Shown here one piece after another: positions 7,316 through 15,470 of a stretch of 33,763 bases of DNA. Source of the stretch: an uncultured Bacilli bacterium (GTDB lineage Bacteria > Bacillota_I > Bacilli_A > RF39 > UBA660); the NCBI GenBank assembly GCA_947626565.1, contig CANQSQ010000011.1, forward strand, positions 1-33,763, given 5' to 3'. The notes under the pieces are model-generated. The model was not told the origin of the DNA and did no database searches. It saw only the letters and a list, made by a program, of their open reading frames with translations. Numbering within the stretch: position 1 is the first letter of the stretch; every line of letters starts with the position of its first letter. Both the position numbers and the translations under genes were made by a program.

Positions 7316-8713
7316 ATGGTGAAGAATATGACGTTAATTGAAGAATTAAAACATGAAGTTGGGGTGTCAACAGATTATATTTTTAAAGACTTAATAGTTA
7401 ATAATAAAAAAGTACATTTAGTTTTTAATGAAGTTTTAACTAATGGTCAAGGTATCAATGATTTTATTTTACGAGAATTAATACATTTAAAAAGAAAAGA
7501 TTTAGATATTTTAGATGAAATATTACCTAATACTAATATAATAGTTATTAAGAAAGAAGATATTTTAAAATATGTTAATAATGGATTCTTAGTAATTATT
7601 ACGAAGAAAATATTTGCTAGCGAATTTAGAGCTACTTTAGATAGAGGAATTACTAATATTGAAAGTGAGTTATCTATTAGTGGTCCAAAGGATAGTTTCT
7701 CGGAAAATTTTAATACTAATATTGGTCTTATTAGAAGAAGAATTAAAACTTGTAATTTAAAAAATAAGACTTTGGAGATTGGAAGAAGAACCAAGACAAA
7801 AGTAGGCGTTTTATATATAAAAGATATTGCTAGTTATAAACTGGTTGAAAAAATAGAAAAGATTTTACAAGCTATTGATATAGATGGAATTGTTGATTCT
7901 AGTTATTTAAAGTTTGCTTTAGAAGGAAAAAAGAGTTTTTTTCCAACAATCATGATGAGTGAAAGGCCGGATAAAAGTGTCATGGCTTTATTAGAAGGAA
8001 AAGTAGTTATAATTGTTGATATGAGTCCTTATGCTTTAATTTTGCCAAGCTTTTTTTTAGATTTTTTTCATACAGTAGATGATTATTATCAGAAAGGATT
8101 TAATACAAGTTTTATTAGAATAATTAGATTAATGGCTTTTTTGATTGCGGTTTTTGTGCCGGCTATTTATATTGCGGTTACAACGAGGAATTATGATTTA
8201 GTACCACTTGATTTATTATTAATGTTAAAAGCTGGAAGAACTTTTGTCCCCTTCCCGGCTTATATTGAGGCTTTATTTATGATTGTGTGTTTTGAAATAT
8301 TAAAAGAATCGGATTTAAGAATGTCTTCAACTAGTGGTTCAGCTATTTCTATTTTGGGTGGTTTGATATTAGGCGATGCCGCAGTGGCAGCGGGAATTGT
8401 TTCGCCAATTATGATTATTGTTATTGCTATATCATCTATTGCAGGACTTATTTTTACATCAATTGAATTAGTTAATGCCCTTAGAATTTATAAAATCTTT
8501 TTATTATTACTAGGAACAGTTTTAGGAATATATGGAGTTATTATAGGTAGTTTAATTATGCTTTATAAAATTGTTTCATTACGATTATTTGGCTATCATT
8601 ATATAAATGTTGATGAGAATGAAATAACTGATTCAATTATTAAAATTAATAAAAATATTCGTAAAAGAAACTCTAAGTTAACAAGAAATATTGAAAGAGG
8701 ACGATATCGATGA
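7316..8713 (+). CDS. gerA: Spore germination protein, GerA family (A subunit)
   Basis: 465 residues, slightly shorter than typical GerAA proteins. The N-terminal half is the cytosolic GerA domain. From about residue 270 there are several membrane helices containing the family's hallmark segments: AGRTFVPFPAYIEAL, LRMSSTSGSA and LGGLILGDAAVAAGIVSP. GerA-family A subunits form the core of the nutrient-germinant receptor/ion channel in the inner spore membrane. The next gene overlaps by 4 bases and is GerC-like; no gerB follows. The ATG at 7316 is given, but an ATG at 7328 preceded by GGTGAAG may be the true start. Confidence 0.9.
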   Translation: MVKNMTLIEELKHEVGVSTDYIFKDLIVNNKKVHLVFNEVLTNGQGINDFILRELIHLKRKDLDILDEILPNTNIIVIKKEDILKYVNNGFLVIITKKIFASEFRATLDRGITNIESELSISGPKDSFSENFNTNIGLIRRRIKTCNLKNKTLEIGRRTKTKVGVLYIKDIASYKLVEKIEKILQAIDIDGIVDSSYLKFALEGKKSFFPTIMMSERPDKSVMALLEGKVVIIVDMSPYALILPSFFLDFFHTVDDYYQKGFNTSFIRIIRLMAFLIAVFVPAIYIAVTTRNYDLVPLDLLLMLKAGRTFVPFPAYIEALFMIVCFEILKESDLRMSSTSGSAISILGGLILGDAAVAAGIVSPIMIIVIAISSIAGLIFTSIELVNALRIYKIFLLLLGTVLGIYGVIIGSLIMLYKIVSLRLFGYHYINVDENEITDSIIKINKNIRKRNSKLTRNIERGRYR

Positions 8714-9105
8714 AGAAAATAATTTTAATATTATTAGTGGTGTTAGGAGCTTTTGTAATTAAAATACCTAAATATGTAGAACTAAATAATTTAGCCATTA
8801 TTGAAGATGTGGGAATTAGTTATCAGGAGGGAAAGTATTATCTTTATTTGAAAGAAGTAATTCCTACTAAAGATGATAATGGCATAAGCTATAAATATAA
8901 ATATTATGAAGGTGTTGATGAGGAGTTAATGGACTCTTTAAAACAAATAAAAGGTAAAACAAAAAAGAAACTTTATCTAAAGAAGATAAAGTATTTAATT
9001 ACAAATTTAGATAAGACAGATACCGCAAAAGAAGTTTTACAGATTAATCCTAAATATATTTTACATACGAAAAAAGAAATATTAAAAGAATTAAAAGAAA
9101 ATTAA
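8710..9105 (+). CDS. Miniature GerC-like protein (truncated GerAC family)
   Basis: 131 residues. A signal-like hydrophobic N-terminus (residues 3-18) is followed by PKYVELNNLAIIEDVGISY, which matches the start of GerAC proteins after their lipid anchor. The family's usual length is about 370 residues; here only the first domain is present. There is no lipobox Cys, so a lipoprotein is unlikely and it may stay anchored by its N-terminal helix. Its ATG overlaps the gerA stop (ATGA), so the two are translated together. It may be a reduced C subunit rather than a broken gene: the frame is open and it ends naturally. Confidence 0.65.
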   Translation: MKKIILILLVVLGAFVIKIPKYVELNNLAIIEDVGISYQEGKYYLYLKEVIPTKDDNGISYKYKYYEGVDEELMDSLKQIKGKTKKKLYLKKIKYLITNLDKTDTAKEVLQINPKYILHTKKEILKELKEN

Positions 9106-9701
9106 GGTTTAATGATTATACCCAATAAGAGGGATAATTGAAGAGCTTGTTCATAGTTGACTATTAAACCTGGTAAAGAAGCAGGAGAAATTTTTAAATT
9201 ATTAATGGAACAAGTACGAAAATCAACATTTTTTAAGGATATTTTGGCAAATTCGGCATTATCTAAGGAACAATCAGTAAAGGCTAAATTAGTAGTTTTA
9301 ACATCATAGAAAGTTGCTTCTTTTAAATTACAATTTTGAAAAGAAATATTTTTGAGAGTGGTACCAGAAAAATTAGCGTATCGAAGATTACAATTTTGGA
9401 AAGTGACATTAGTTAGATAAGAATCAGTAAAATTGATACCCACTAACGTTGCATCCTTAAAGGTCAAATTAGTAAAAGTATGATCAACTAGGATTTGATT
9501 AGATAAATTAGTTTTTAGAAAAGTTGAGGCTGTGATGTCTAGTCCTTCAAAAAATTTAGCAGCAGTAAAATCACATGAAGTAAAAGTACAATGAGAAATA
9601 TCCAAGTACGGATAGGAAGAAGAAAAAATAATGTTAGAAAAAGAACAATTGGTCATGGTGTCTTCGGTTAAGGAAGAAGCTTCTCTTAAAGTAGTAGTCA
9701 T
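9102..9701 (-). CDS. Pentapeptide-repeat protein
   Basis: 199 residues made mostly of pentapeptide repeats of the A(D/N)LXX type, here often N-x-x-F-x, for example LTNVTFQNCNLRYANFSG. These fold into a right-handed quadrilateral beta-helix. The C-terminus GLIVNYEQALQLSLLLGI is typical of Firmicute members. Some relatives (Qnr, MfpA) mimic DNA and protect gyrase, but sequence alone does not show that here. It is the last gene of the group 10863-9102, two bases after DUF3006, and its stop overlaps convergently with the GerC-like gene. Confidence 0.88.
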   Translation of the reverse strand: MTTTLREASSLTEDTMTNCSFSNIIFSSSYPYLDISHCTFTSCDFTAAKFFEGLDITASTFLKTNLSNQILVDHTFTNLTFKDATLVGINFTDSYLTNVTFQNCNLRYANFSGTTLKNISFQNCNLKEATFYDVKTTNLAFTDCSLDNAEFAKISLKNVDFRTCSINNLKISPASLPGLIVNYEQALQLSLLLGIIIKP

Positions 9702-9703
9702 TC

Positions 9704-9931
9704 TTAATTCTTTTTAAGATTTTTTAGACGATTTAGTTTTTCTCGAAGCATTGCTTCACGTTCTTTTTCAGTTTGGATATCTTGGTAATAGTTGTTATTT
9801 TCTTCTCTGATAATGGCTTTTTCATAAATATTAGCTGGTAATAAAGAAAGAGGAACCTCTTTTTTTTCTTTGGTTACAATATTTTCTAAGATAGCGATAT
9901 CACCTTCAAGGCGATCAATAGCATATTTCAT
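9704..9931 (-). CDS. DUF3006 family small protein
   Basis: 75 residues. The N-terminus MKYAIDRLEGDIAILEN and the following KKEVPLSLLP are the conserved DUF3006 pattern: a small beta-barrel-like fold, then a charged helix. DUF3006 genes commonly neighbour ComEC-type MBL hydrolases, as here (8 bases downstream of one). The function is unknown; association with the MBL protein is inferred from co-occurrence. Confidence 0.85.
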   Translation of the reverse strand: MKYAIDRLEGDIAILENIVTKEKKEVPLSLLPANIYEKAIIREENNNYYQDIQTEKEREAMLREKLNRLKNLKKN

Positions 9932-9939
9932 TATCTCAC

Positions 9940-10863
9940 CTACCCGTTCGTATCAGTTTTTACTGTTTCAAAGGTAATATTAGTGCCATCAGTGGTAGCA
10001 ATAATAGTTCCATCTTCATCTGTTCGATAAATTTTAGCACCAATATTTTGTAATTTTTTAAGAGTTATATCTTTAGGATGTTTATAAGTATTATTCACTC
10101 CTACTTCGATAATAGCATATTTAGGAGCTACTTTTTTTAAGAAGGCTGTGGTTGAGGAATATTCAGAGCCATGATGGGCTACTTTTAGAACATCACTTTG
10201 AATATTTTTAGTTATTATTTTTTCTTCTATTTCACTGGTAGCATCTCCCATAAATAGAAAAGAAGTATTACCATAAACCATTTTTAAAACAATTGAAGTA
10301 TCATTTAAATCTTTTTGATTGCCATCTATATGAAGAACAGTAAATTTGGCATTGGCAAGAGAAAAAGTAGCATCTTCTTCAGGGGTTGTAAAAGCAAGTT
10401 GTTTATTTTCAAGGGCATCAAGTACATCTTCAAAGGTTTTAGTAGTCGTTATAGCATCAGGCATGAAAAAATTTTCAATGGAAAAGTTATTAATAATATT
10501 ATCCATACCACCGATATGGTCTTCATGGGCATGGGTACCTACAACATATTTAAAACTATTAATTCCTAAGCTATGAAGATAAGTCGTTAATTTTTCACCA
10601 TCTTCGTTATTTCCCGCATCAATTAACATATTTTCTCCATTAGTGGTAATGAGAATAGAATCAGCTTGACCAACATCAATAAAATAAACTTTTAAAGATT
10701 CATTTTCAAGGAAAGTTGCTGGTAAGGCATCTGTTTGTTTATAATTAATATCATCTGTGGGGTCTAAATTAACATACCCACTTTCATCGAGAAAAATAGC
10801 TCCTAACAAAATAATAATAATTAGGAAAAAATGGATTATTTTCTTTTTCGTTTTCTTTTTCAT
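9940..10863 (-). CDS. ComEC/Rec2-like MBL-fold hydrolase, membrane-anchored
   Basis: 307 residues from the ATG at 10863. A basic start and one membrane helix (about residues 7-24) place the catalytic domain outside the cell. The domain begins LKVYFIDVGQADSILI, with the zinc motif THAHEDHIGG, then FMGDA, KVAHHGSEYSS and YKHPKD. This is the soluble MBL domain of the ComEC family without the channel. Such stand-alone proteins are thought to degrade or process nucleic acid or phosphodiester substrates, though the role is unproved. The inner ATG was chosen over one at 10890 because AGGAG lies 10 bases upstream of it. Operon with DUF3006 and the pentapeptide protein. Confidence 0.85.
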   Translation of the reverse strand: MKKKTKKKIIHFFLIIIILLGAIFLDESGYVNLDPTDDINYKQTDALPATFLENESLKVYFIDVGQADSILITTNGENMLIDAGNNEDGEKLTTYLHSLGINSFKYVVGTHAHEDHIGGMDNIINNFSIENFFMPDAITTTKTFEDVLDALENKQLAFTTPEEDATFSLANAKFTVLHIDGNQKDLNDTSIVLKMVYGNTSFLFMGDATSEIEEKIITKNIQSDVLKVAHHGSEYSSTTAFLKKVAPKYAIIEVGVNNTYKHPKDITLKKLQNIGAKIYRTDEDGTIIATTDGTNITFETVKTDTNG

Positions 10864-10903
10864 TATTCTAACTCCTATTTTTTTCATCATACCACATTTT
10901 ATG

Positions 10904-10930
10904 TAAAAAAAGAAAGACTTAGAGCCTTTT
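10904..10930 (-). terminator. Intrinsic terminator downstream of the S51 peptidase gene
   Basis: On the minus strand, AAAGGCT pairs with AGTCTTT (one G-U pair, three-base loop), followed by C and seven T. It lies 130 bases after the peptidase stop and just before the start region of the MBL gene, so it separates the two units. Confidence 0.55.
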
Positions 10931-11062
10931 TAAATGTTTTTTAGAAAAAAATTAGGTAGTGTTTAAGGTAAAAATTGCACCTTCATTTTACAGTTAATAG
11001 TGTCAATGATATTTTTAAGAAGCTAATTTTTTATTATAAAAACTACTTTGTCTATAGACTTT

Positions 11063-11758
11063 TTAAAGGGATTTTTCAGAATATTTATTTTTTTGATAAG
11101 AACAAAGATAGGCCTTTTTAGTCGAATCACTTTTTATAATAGAATATGTTTTATCAATTATTTGCAAAGCTGTTTTATTTTCTAAAGCATAAACTTCTAA
11201 TGAAGTGTTTTCAAGATGTTTTTTTAAACTAAGACGTTTTTCTTGTTCATAGTGAGGACAAAAGTTAATATCAAGAAAACCTAAACCAGTAATAAATTCA
11301 TAATCAGTTGATGTGTTATTTAAAATTTTGTAGTCTGAAAAACCTTGTCGACAAAAGAGAATAGCTCCAGCAGACATACCAGCAAAAACAACGTCAGATT
11401 GGGCTTTTTCTTTTAATAAAGGAATTATATTGTATGATGTGATATCTTGAAGTAATTTTTCCGTATCACCACCACAAAAATATATTATGTCGGCTTCTTT
11501 TATTTTAGTAGCGACAAGATCAGGATTATGTAAAATGTTTTTCTTTTTTAAATAGACAGGAGTACAGCCTAAATCCTTATATATTTTTTTCATGGTATCA
11601 TAATAAGAATCAGAAAAAGAAGAAGCTAACCCGATAAATAAAAAGTTAGGATTGTCTTTACCTGTCATTTTTACAATTTCTTCATCAATTTCTTTAGTTT
11701 CATAAGCAGTATTGCCTCTACCAACATCACCGCCACCTATTAACATGTATTTAGCCAT
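11063..11758 (-). CDS. Peptidase E-like (family S51) serine peptidase
   Basis: 231 residues. Class I glutamine amidotransferase-like fold with the S51 signature: IYFCGGDTEKLL, then the nucleophile Ser in FAGMSAGAI, and a later CPHYEQEKR His. Family members include dipeptidase E (Asp-X dipeptides) and cyanophycinase. This length and the N-terminal LIGGGDVGRGN fit the peptidase E-like branch common in Firmicutes. The protein is probably cytoplasmic, with no signal peptide. It appears monocistronic, with terminators on both sides (11803-11831 and 10904-10930). Confidence 0.82.
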   Translation of the reverse strand: MAKYMLIGGGDVGRGNTAYETKEIDEEIVKMTGKDNPNFLFIGLASSFSDSYYDTMKKIYKDLGCTPVYLKKKNILHNPDLVATKIKEADIIYFCGGDTEKLLQDITSYNIIPLLKEKAQSDVVFAGMSAGAILFCRQGFSDYKILNNTSTDYEFITGLGFLDINFCPHYEQEKRLSLKKHLENTSLEVYALENKTALQIIDKTYSIIKSDSTKKAYLCSYQKNKYSEKSL

Positions 11759-11802
11759 TATCTCACTTCTTTCACTTAGTTTATTATAGCATAATTTATA
11801 AA

Positions 11803-11831
11803 AGAAAAAATCTATAAAATTATAGATTTTT
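11803..11831 (-). terminator. Intrinsic terminator of the serpin gene
   Basis: Arms AAAATCTATAA and TTATAGATTTT form an 11-bp hairpin followed on the minus strand by TTCTTTT. It begins at the serpin stop codon. Confidence 0.7.
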
Positions 11832-13497
11832 AATTAGCTGTTGGAGTTGTTACTTTACCAACAAACCATGTTTCTTTGGTATTTTTGTCTCTTATTAAAA
11901 ATAAATATGGTTTATTAAAAGTTATGTCGATAGTTTCTACTGGAACTTCATAATTATAGGTAAAACCACAACTAGCAGCACCATAGCCTCCAAAGGCTGT
12001 AGCAGCAGCGGCTTTAATACCATCGTTAGAAAATTCAATGTTAGCTTTATGTGTAGCTTGATTTATGAAGGCATTTTTTTCAGAAGTTAATTTAGATAAA
12101 TCAGCTTTTGATTTAGAGAAGACATCTGTTATACCAAGTTCTTTTAAATCATCCATTAATTGTAAGGTATAGTCAAAGTTAAATAAAGGGATGCTTCCTT
12201 CAATTTTAGTTACTTTACCCTTAGTAAAATTATTAGCTCTTAATATTTTTAAATTAGAAAGAATATTGTTTAGGCTTTTAGCATCATTATTATGAATGAA
12301 GGAAGAAAGACTTTCCGTTTTAGGCATAATACCTACATATTGTAGTGTTGTTCCATTATATTCTTTTAAATCCTTAGCAAATACTTTTACTTTTTCATCA
12401 TCATAAACAAGGAAGTCAGTTGAAGAGTCAACTCTTTGATAGTTAGAATCTATTTCTTTGATATATTGATTAACATATTCATCAACTGGTAAGTCATCAC
12501 CACAACCACCTTCATTTAACCATTTAGTATATTCAGAAGAAATGGTATTACGAATATTATCTTCACCTAATTCTTCAACTATATCGTAGTTGTTTACAGC
12601 AGCTACTAATTCTACTGCTTTAGCATCTATCTTGTTATCAAAACGTAATGTTGAATATTGATCGTTTTCAACGGAAGAAACATAAATATTAAAATTTTCA
12701 TGCTTATAGGCAGCACTGAATGGTTTATCTTTACCTTCAGCAGGTTGAATTCTCTTTACCCACTCCATATCGATAGCTAAGGCATTAATTAACATAAAAT
12801 CGGTTTCAGATACATCATCAACTAAATTGTTAATTAAATTAAAAGTATTATTACTAACCCATGAATTAATATTAGCAGGTGAATCAAAAGGATCAGTAAT
12901 TAATTCAGCATTATATTTATCACTTATAGTATCTTCGTAAGAGTCTTTAATTTTTTGTTCGTAGGTGTTGCGAATAAACATAGCATTAGCAAAGGACATA
13001 TTTTGACTTTGCGTGTATTTATTAGCGTGATAATCCCCTATTACGGCATCGATTTGGGCTTTAGAAAGGCCATCAGAACCAGCACTTAGCATAGCTAGAG
13101 CATATTTTATAGATAAGGGACTATATATAATGTTAGTATCATTTTTTTCTAAGGTTAAAAAACTTAGATCAAAGTCTTGTAAAGAATTGCCGGTCATTTT
13201 GTAATCACTTTGAACTTCTTTGGTGTCAGTTTTTATTTTCTTAGTTTCAGAAGAATCTTTTTTAGGTAAAAAGATAAAAAGTAAGATAGCAAGAGCTATA
13301 ATTATACATAGTATTAAAATTACTATAATAATTTTGGTTTTCGATTTTTTAGGTTTAGTAGGATTATTAGACGTTTTAATATCCTGAGAACTTGACTGTG
13401 AAGTTTCTTTTACTTCTTCTTGATTGGCACTAGATGGATCATTGATGATTTCTTGACTATTGTTAGTTACATTTTCTTTATCAGATTCATTATTCAT
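11830..13497 (-). CDS. Membrane-anchored serpin (serine protease inhibitor)
   Basis: 555 residues. Residues 1-53 are a Ser/Asn/Glu-rich cytoplasmic tail, 56-77 a single membrane helix, and about 105-555 the serpin domain, facing outward. The hinge GIKAAAATA (from about residue 493) has the small residues needed for loop insertion. The domain ends with the serpin signature KPYLFLIRDKNTKETWFVGKV. Counting from the hinge places the scissile bond near Ala-Ala-Ser around 507, which suggests elastase-like targets (inference). P14 is Ile rather than the usual Thr. The domain is longer than the usual 370-390 residues because of an insertion around 285-370. Bacterial serpins in gut species inhibit host or competitor proteases. 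AAGGAGAG precedes the ATG. Confidence 0.9.
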   Translation of the reverse strand: MNNESDKENVTNNSQEIINDPSSANQEEVKETSQSSSQDIKTSNNPTKPKKSKTKIIIVILILCIIIALAILLFIFLPKKDSSETKKIKTDTKEVQSDYKMTGNSLQDFDLSFLTLEKNDTNIIYSPLSIKYALAMLSAGSDGLSKAQIDAVIGDYHANKYTQSQNMSFANAMFIRNTYEQKIKDSYEDTISDKYNAELITDPFDSPANINSWVSNNTFNLINNLVDDVSETDFMLINALAIDMEWVKRIQPAEGKDKPFSAAYKHENFNIYVSSVENDQYSTLRFDNKIDAKAVELVAAVNNYDIVEELGEDNIRNTISSEYTKWLNEGGCGDDLPVDEYVNQYIKEIDSNYQRVDSSTDFLVYDDEKVKVFAKDLKEYNGTTLQYVGIMPKTESLSSFIHNNDAKSLNNILSNLKILRANNFTKGKVTKIEGSIPLFNFDYTLQLMDDLKELGITDVFSKSKADLSKLTSEKNAFINQATHKANIEFSNDGIKAAAATAFGGYGAASCGFTYNYEVPVETIDITFNKPYLFLIRDKNTKETWFVGKVTTPTAN

Positions 13498-13555
13498 ATT
13501 ACTCTCTCCTTATTTTAATATAATTATAACAAAATATAATGTTTTTGCAACTAAA

Positions 13556-13951
13556 TTACGTATTATTTTCTTTTAACCATTCTAATATGAGTGCAACAAT
13601 AAAACGTTCTTCTTTGGGTAAAAGATTACGATTAGGAGGTATTTTATGCCATTTATAAAGGCATTGGCGACAACAAGTGGCAGTAGCATGTTGGGCAATG
13701 AAAACAGGATGACCTTTGAAAGGAGTTTGTTTACCATCATTAGGAAGAAAAGCCGGAGAAAGTCTTGTTCTAATAAAGTTGTAGGCATGTTCTTCTATGG
13801 TAGAAAAGCCTTTATCGTTTAAATAGTTTTTATCTTTTTTGGTTAATTTAAAACTACTACGAAATTTAGATTGGTGAAGTTTAGCCAGTTTATTGTGAAG
13901 ATATTCTTTTTGAACCTTATTTAATTCTAGGGATGATGTATTTTTAGTCAT
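13556..13951 (-). CDS. DUF4186 family protein
   Basis: 131 residues. It contains the conserved DUF4186 stretches: KFRSSFKL near residue 30, a region around 65-85 with FIRTRLSPAFLPNDGKQTPF, then GHPVFIAQHATATCCRQCL and KWHKIP. The His and Cys residues suggest a metal site, but no activity is known for the family. Monocistronic, with GGAG upstream of the ATG. Confidence 0.88.
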   Translation of the reverse strand: MTKNTSSLELNKVQKEYLHNKLAKLHQSKFRSSFKLTKKDKNYLNDKGFSTIEEHAYNFIRTRLSPAFLPNDGKQTPFKGHPVFIAQHATATCCRQCLYKWHKIPPNRNLLPKEERFIVALILEWLKENNT

Positions 13952-14077
13952 TTTTAAGAACTCCTATTTAGAGAAATTTAAGAATATTTATAGATTTTAA
14001 CTATGAATTTAACATAAAATGGATTTTTTCTTGGAATTGATGATTTTTTAACATAGACCTTATTTTATCTTGCGTCA

Positions 14078-14725
14078 TTAACTTTTAGCATTAGAAATAA
14101 AGGCTTGTACTTTATCTTTATCTTTTACTCCGAACTCATTTTTACAGCCACTATTAACATCTACTCCATAGGGATGAGCTAGGGAAATAGCTTGTTTGAC
14201 ATTATCAGGATTTAGACCACCAGCTAAAAAGACCGGTTTATTTAATTGCTTTATTAGTTCAGCACTTTTAGTCCAATCATGAGTTAAGCCAGTTCCACCA
14301 ACTTGATTTGTTTGTAGATTAAAACTATCTAATAAATAGTAATCTACGTATTTCATTTTTTTATAATCAGTGCAGATTTCCCCATCTTTAGAAATATGAA
14401 TTAAGCGTACTAGTTTTACATTAGGTAGAGCTTTAGATATCTTTTCTACTTCACTTTCAGCTATATCAGAATGTAGTTGAATAATATTATTTCCAATAAA
14501 ATTTGTTAATTCAATTATTTTTGTAGCATCAGTTAAATGGGTTACTAGAGATACAGCACATCTTTTATTTACAAATTGGGTTATTTCTTTAGCTTTATAT
14601 TTATCAACAAAATCATTACTATTATGTTCTTGACCAACTAATATTCCTATTACATCAGCTCCAGCATCTAAACACATTTGGGCTTCTTCAATACTTTTAT
14701 TAGCACATATTTTTACTTTAATCAT
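14078..14725 (-). CDS. Phosphoribosylanthranilate isomerase-like protein (TrpF family), orphan
   Basis: 215 residues with a TIM-barrel TrpF layout: KICANKSIEEA at strand 1 (the usual Cys is kept, Gly replaced by Ala), IQLHSD, GGTGLTHDW, PVFLAGGLNPDNV and GVDVNSGCK, the phosphate-binding end. Classical TrpF converts phosphoribosylanthranilate to its ribulose form in tryptophan synthesis, but no other trp gene lies nearby, so it may act alone on another sugar phosphate. The start has a good AGGAG. A promoter (14788-14816) and a dyad (14749-14770) lie upstream. Confidence 0.8.
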   Translation of the reverse strand: MIKVKICANKSIEEAQMCLDAGADVIGILVGQEHNSNDFVDKYKAKEITQFVNKRCAVSLVTHLTDATKIIELTNFIGNNIIQLHSDIAESEVEKISKALPNVKLVRLIHISKDGEICTDYKKMKYVDYYLLDSFNLQTNQVGGTGLTHDWTKSAELIKQLNKPVFLAGGLNPDNVKQAISLAHPYGVDVNSGCKNEFGVKDKDKVQAFISNAKS

Positions 14726-14748
14726 AAGTCTTTCTCCTTAATTATGTT

Positions 14749-14770
14749 GTTTCAAACTATTATTTGGAAC
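14749..14770. promoter_or_regulatory. Dyad in the leader of the TrpF-like gene, possible operator
   Basis: Imperfect inverted repeat GTTTCAAA ... TTTGGAAC with a 6-base loop, between promoter and ribosome binding site. It could be an operator or RNA hairpin. There is no T-run and no T-box features. Confidence 0.3.
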
Positions 14771-14787
14771 AATTATTTAATACGTTC

Positions 14788-14816
14788 ATAGTAACATAAA
14801 AATGAGTAATCTTCAA
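14788..14816 (-). promoter_or_regulatory. Sigma-A promoter of the TrpF-like gene
   Basis: Minus strand: TTGAAG (14811-14816), 17-base spacer, TACTAT (14788-14793), with an upstream TGT forming an extended -10. Confidence 0.5.
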
Positions 14817-14898
14817 CTTATTTTACTTAGCACTTTTGTAATAAAAATAAGTGTTAATTTCTCTAGATATTGGTATTTTGTAATTAACTCTTGTAAAA

Positions 14899-14927
14899 TA
14901 TAAAAAGAACATTTAGTTCTTTTTATA
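14899..14927. terminator. Bidirectional terminator closing the biosynthetic-type cluster
   Basis: Perfect hairpin TATAAAAAGAAC / GTTCTTTTTATA around a 5-base loop. The A and T tracts in the arms allow termination on both strands. It is the second hairpin after the last cluster gene. Confidence 0.7.
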
Positions 14928-14943
14928 AATTTTATAAATAAAC

Positions 14944-14975
14944 CTAAATTGCTTCTTGCTCAATTTAGATTTTTT
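14944..14975. terminator. Hairpin after the ASCH-like gene
   Basis: CTAAATTG (14944-14951) pairs with CAATTTAG (14961-14968). The plus strand continues ATTTTTT, so it terminates best in the plus direction, but it also forms the first hairpin downstream of the minus-strand cluster. Confidence 0.55.
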
Positions 14976-15017
14976 ATGTATTTTAGAATTAGACAATATA
15001 TTTGATAATTTATTATT

Positions 15018-15470
15018 TTATATAATTTTTTCTTGATTAGAGTTATTAATATAGTTTATTAAATCTGGATATTTTGTATCATAGGCATAACTTTGGGGAG
15101 CAGTAAAATTATACTTTTCTTTCAAATCCACTAAGGAAATTGGATTAGTTAATTTGTAGACATTTTTAATGTGGTATGCATATTTTGACTTCTTTAAACC
15201 ATTATTAAATTCAATGTTGCCTACACCAGGTTCTTCTATAATAGTTGGATATTCAATAATTCTATCAATGAATAAAATATATTTCAAACAACAAGTAGGA
15301 GATGGTTCATAAACATAAAGTTTATTAATATTTCTTCTAGGAATATATTTTCTAAATTCATAATTCTTTTCACCAGTTTCAATTAATTTTGTAAAATTAG
15401 GTTTAATACTTATAAAAATTCCTGAAGATGATTGAGCAATTAATAAATCTTTTTTATTTTTTGTGACCAT
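15018..15470 (-). CDS. ASCH/PUA-like domain protein
   Basis: 150 residues. The segment FISIKPNFTKLIETGEKNYE followed by FRKYIP matches the ligand-binding start of ASCH-like (PUA fold) proteins, with a conserved Lys/Glu/Arg set. These domains are predicted to bind RNA or modified nucleosides. It overlaps the ABC-F gene by 17 bases with no clear ribosome binding site, so its translation is probably coupled to ABC-F. The last cluster gene; a second ASCH domain occurs in the kinase fusion at 21091-22134. The substrate is unknown. Confidence 0.65.
   Translation of the reverse strand: MVTKNKKDLLIAQSSSGIFISIKPNFTKLIETGEKNYEFRKYIPRRNINKLYVYEPSPTCCLKYILFIDRIIEYPTIIEEPGVGNIEFNNGLKKSKYAYHIKNVYKLTNPISLVDLKEKYNFTAPQSYAYDTKYPDLINYINNSNQEKII

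Noticed and set aside
9102-9701. Pentapeptide protein as a Qnr-type quinolone resistance gene
   Set aside because: Repeats alone do not show gyrase protection, and the neighbours (DUF3006, MBL) give no hint of it.
10315-10576. Two plus-strand open frames inside the ComEC-like gene
   Set aside because: Antisense shadows of a well-conserved MBL gene, without ribosome binding sites or protein-like composition. Similar shadows at 753-935, 4562-4762, 7447-7794, 13582-13788, 16883-17182, 17919-18122, 18276-18464, 19770-20153, 21986-22177, 24277-24468 and 33496-33699 were dropped for the same reason.
10983-11062. GTCTATAGAC palindrome near 11050 as terminator
   Set aside because: There is no loop and no T-run directly after it; the hairpin at 10904-10930 is a better terminator.
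14726-14830. T-box or tryptophan riboswitch ahead of the TrpF-like gene
   Set aside because: The leader is only about 60 bases, has a single imperfect dyad, no T-box core sequence and no terminator hairpin.
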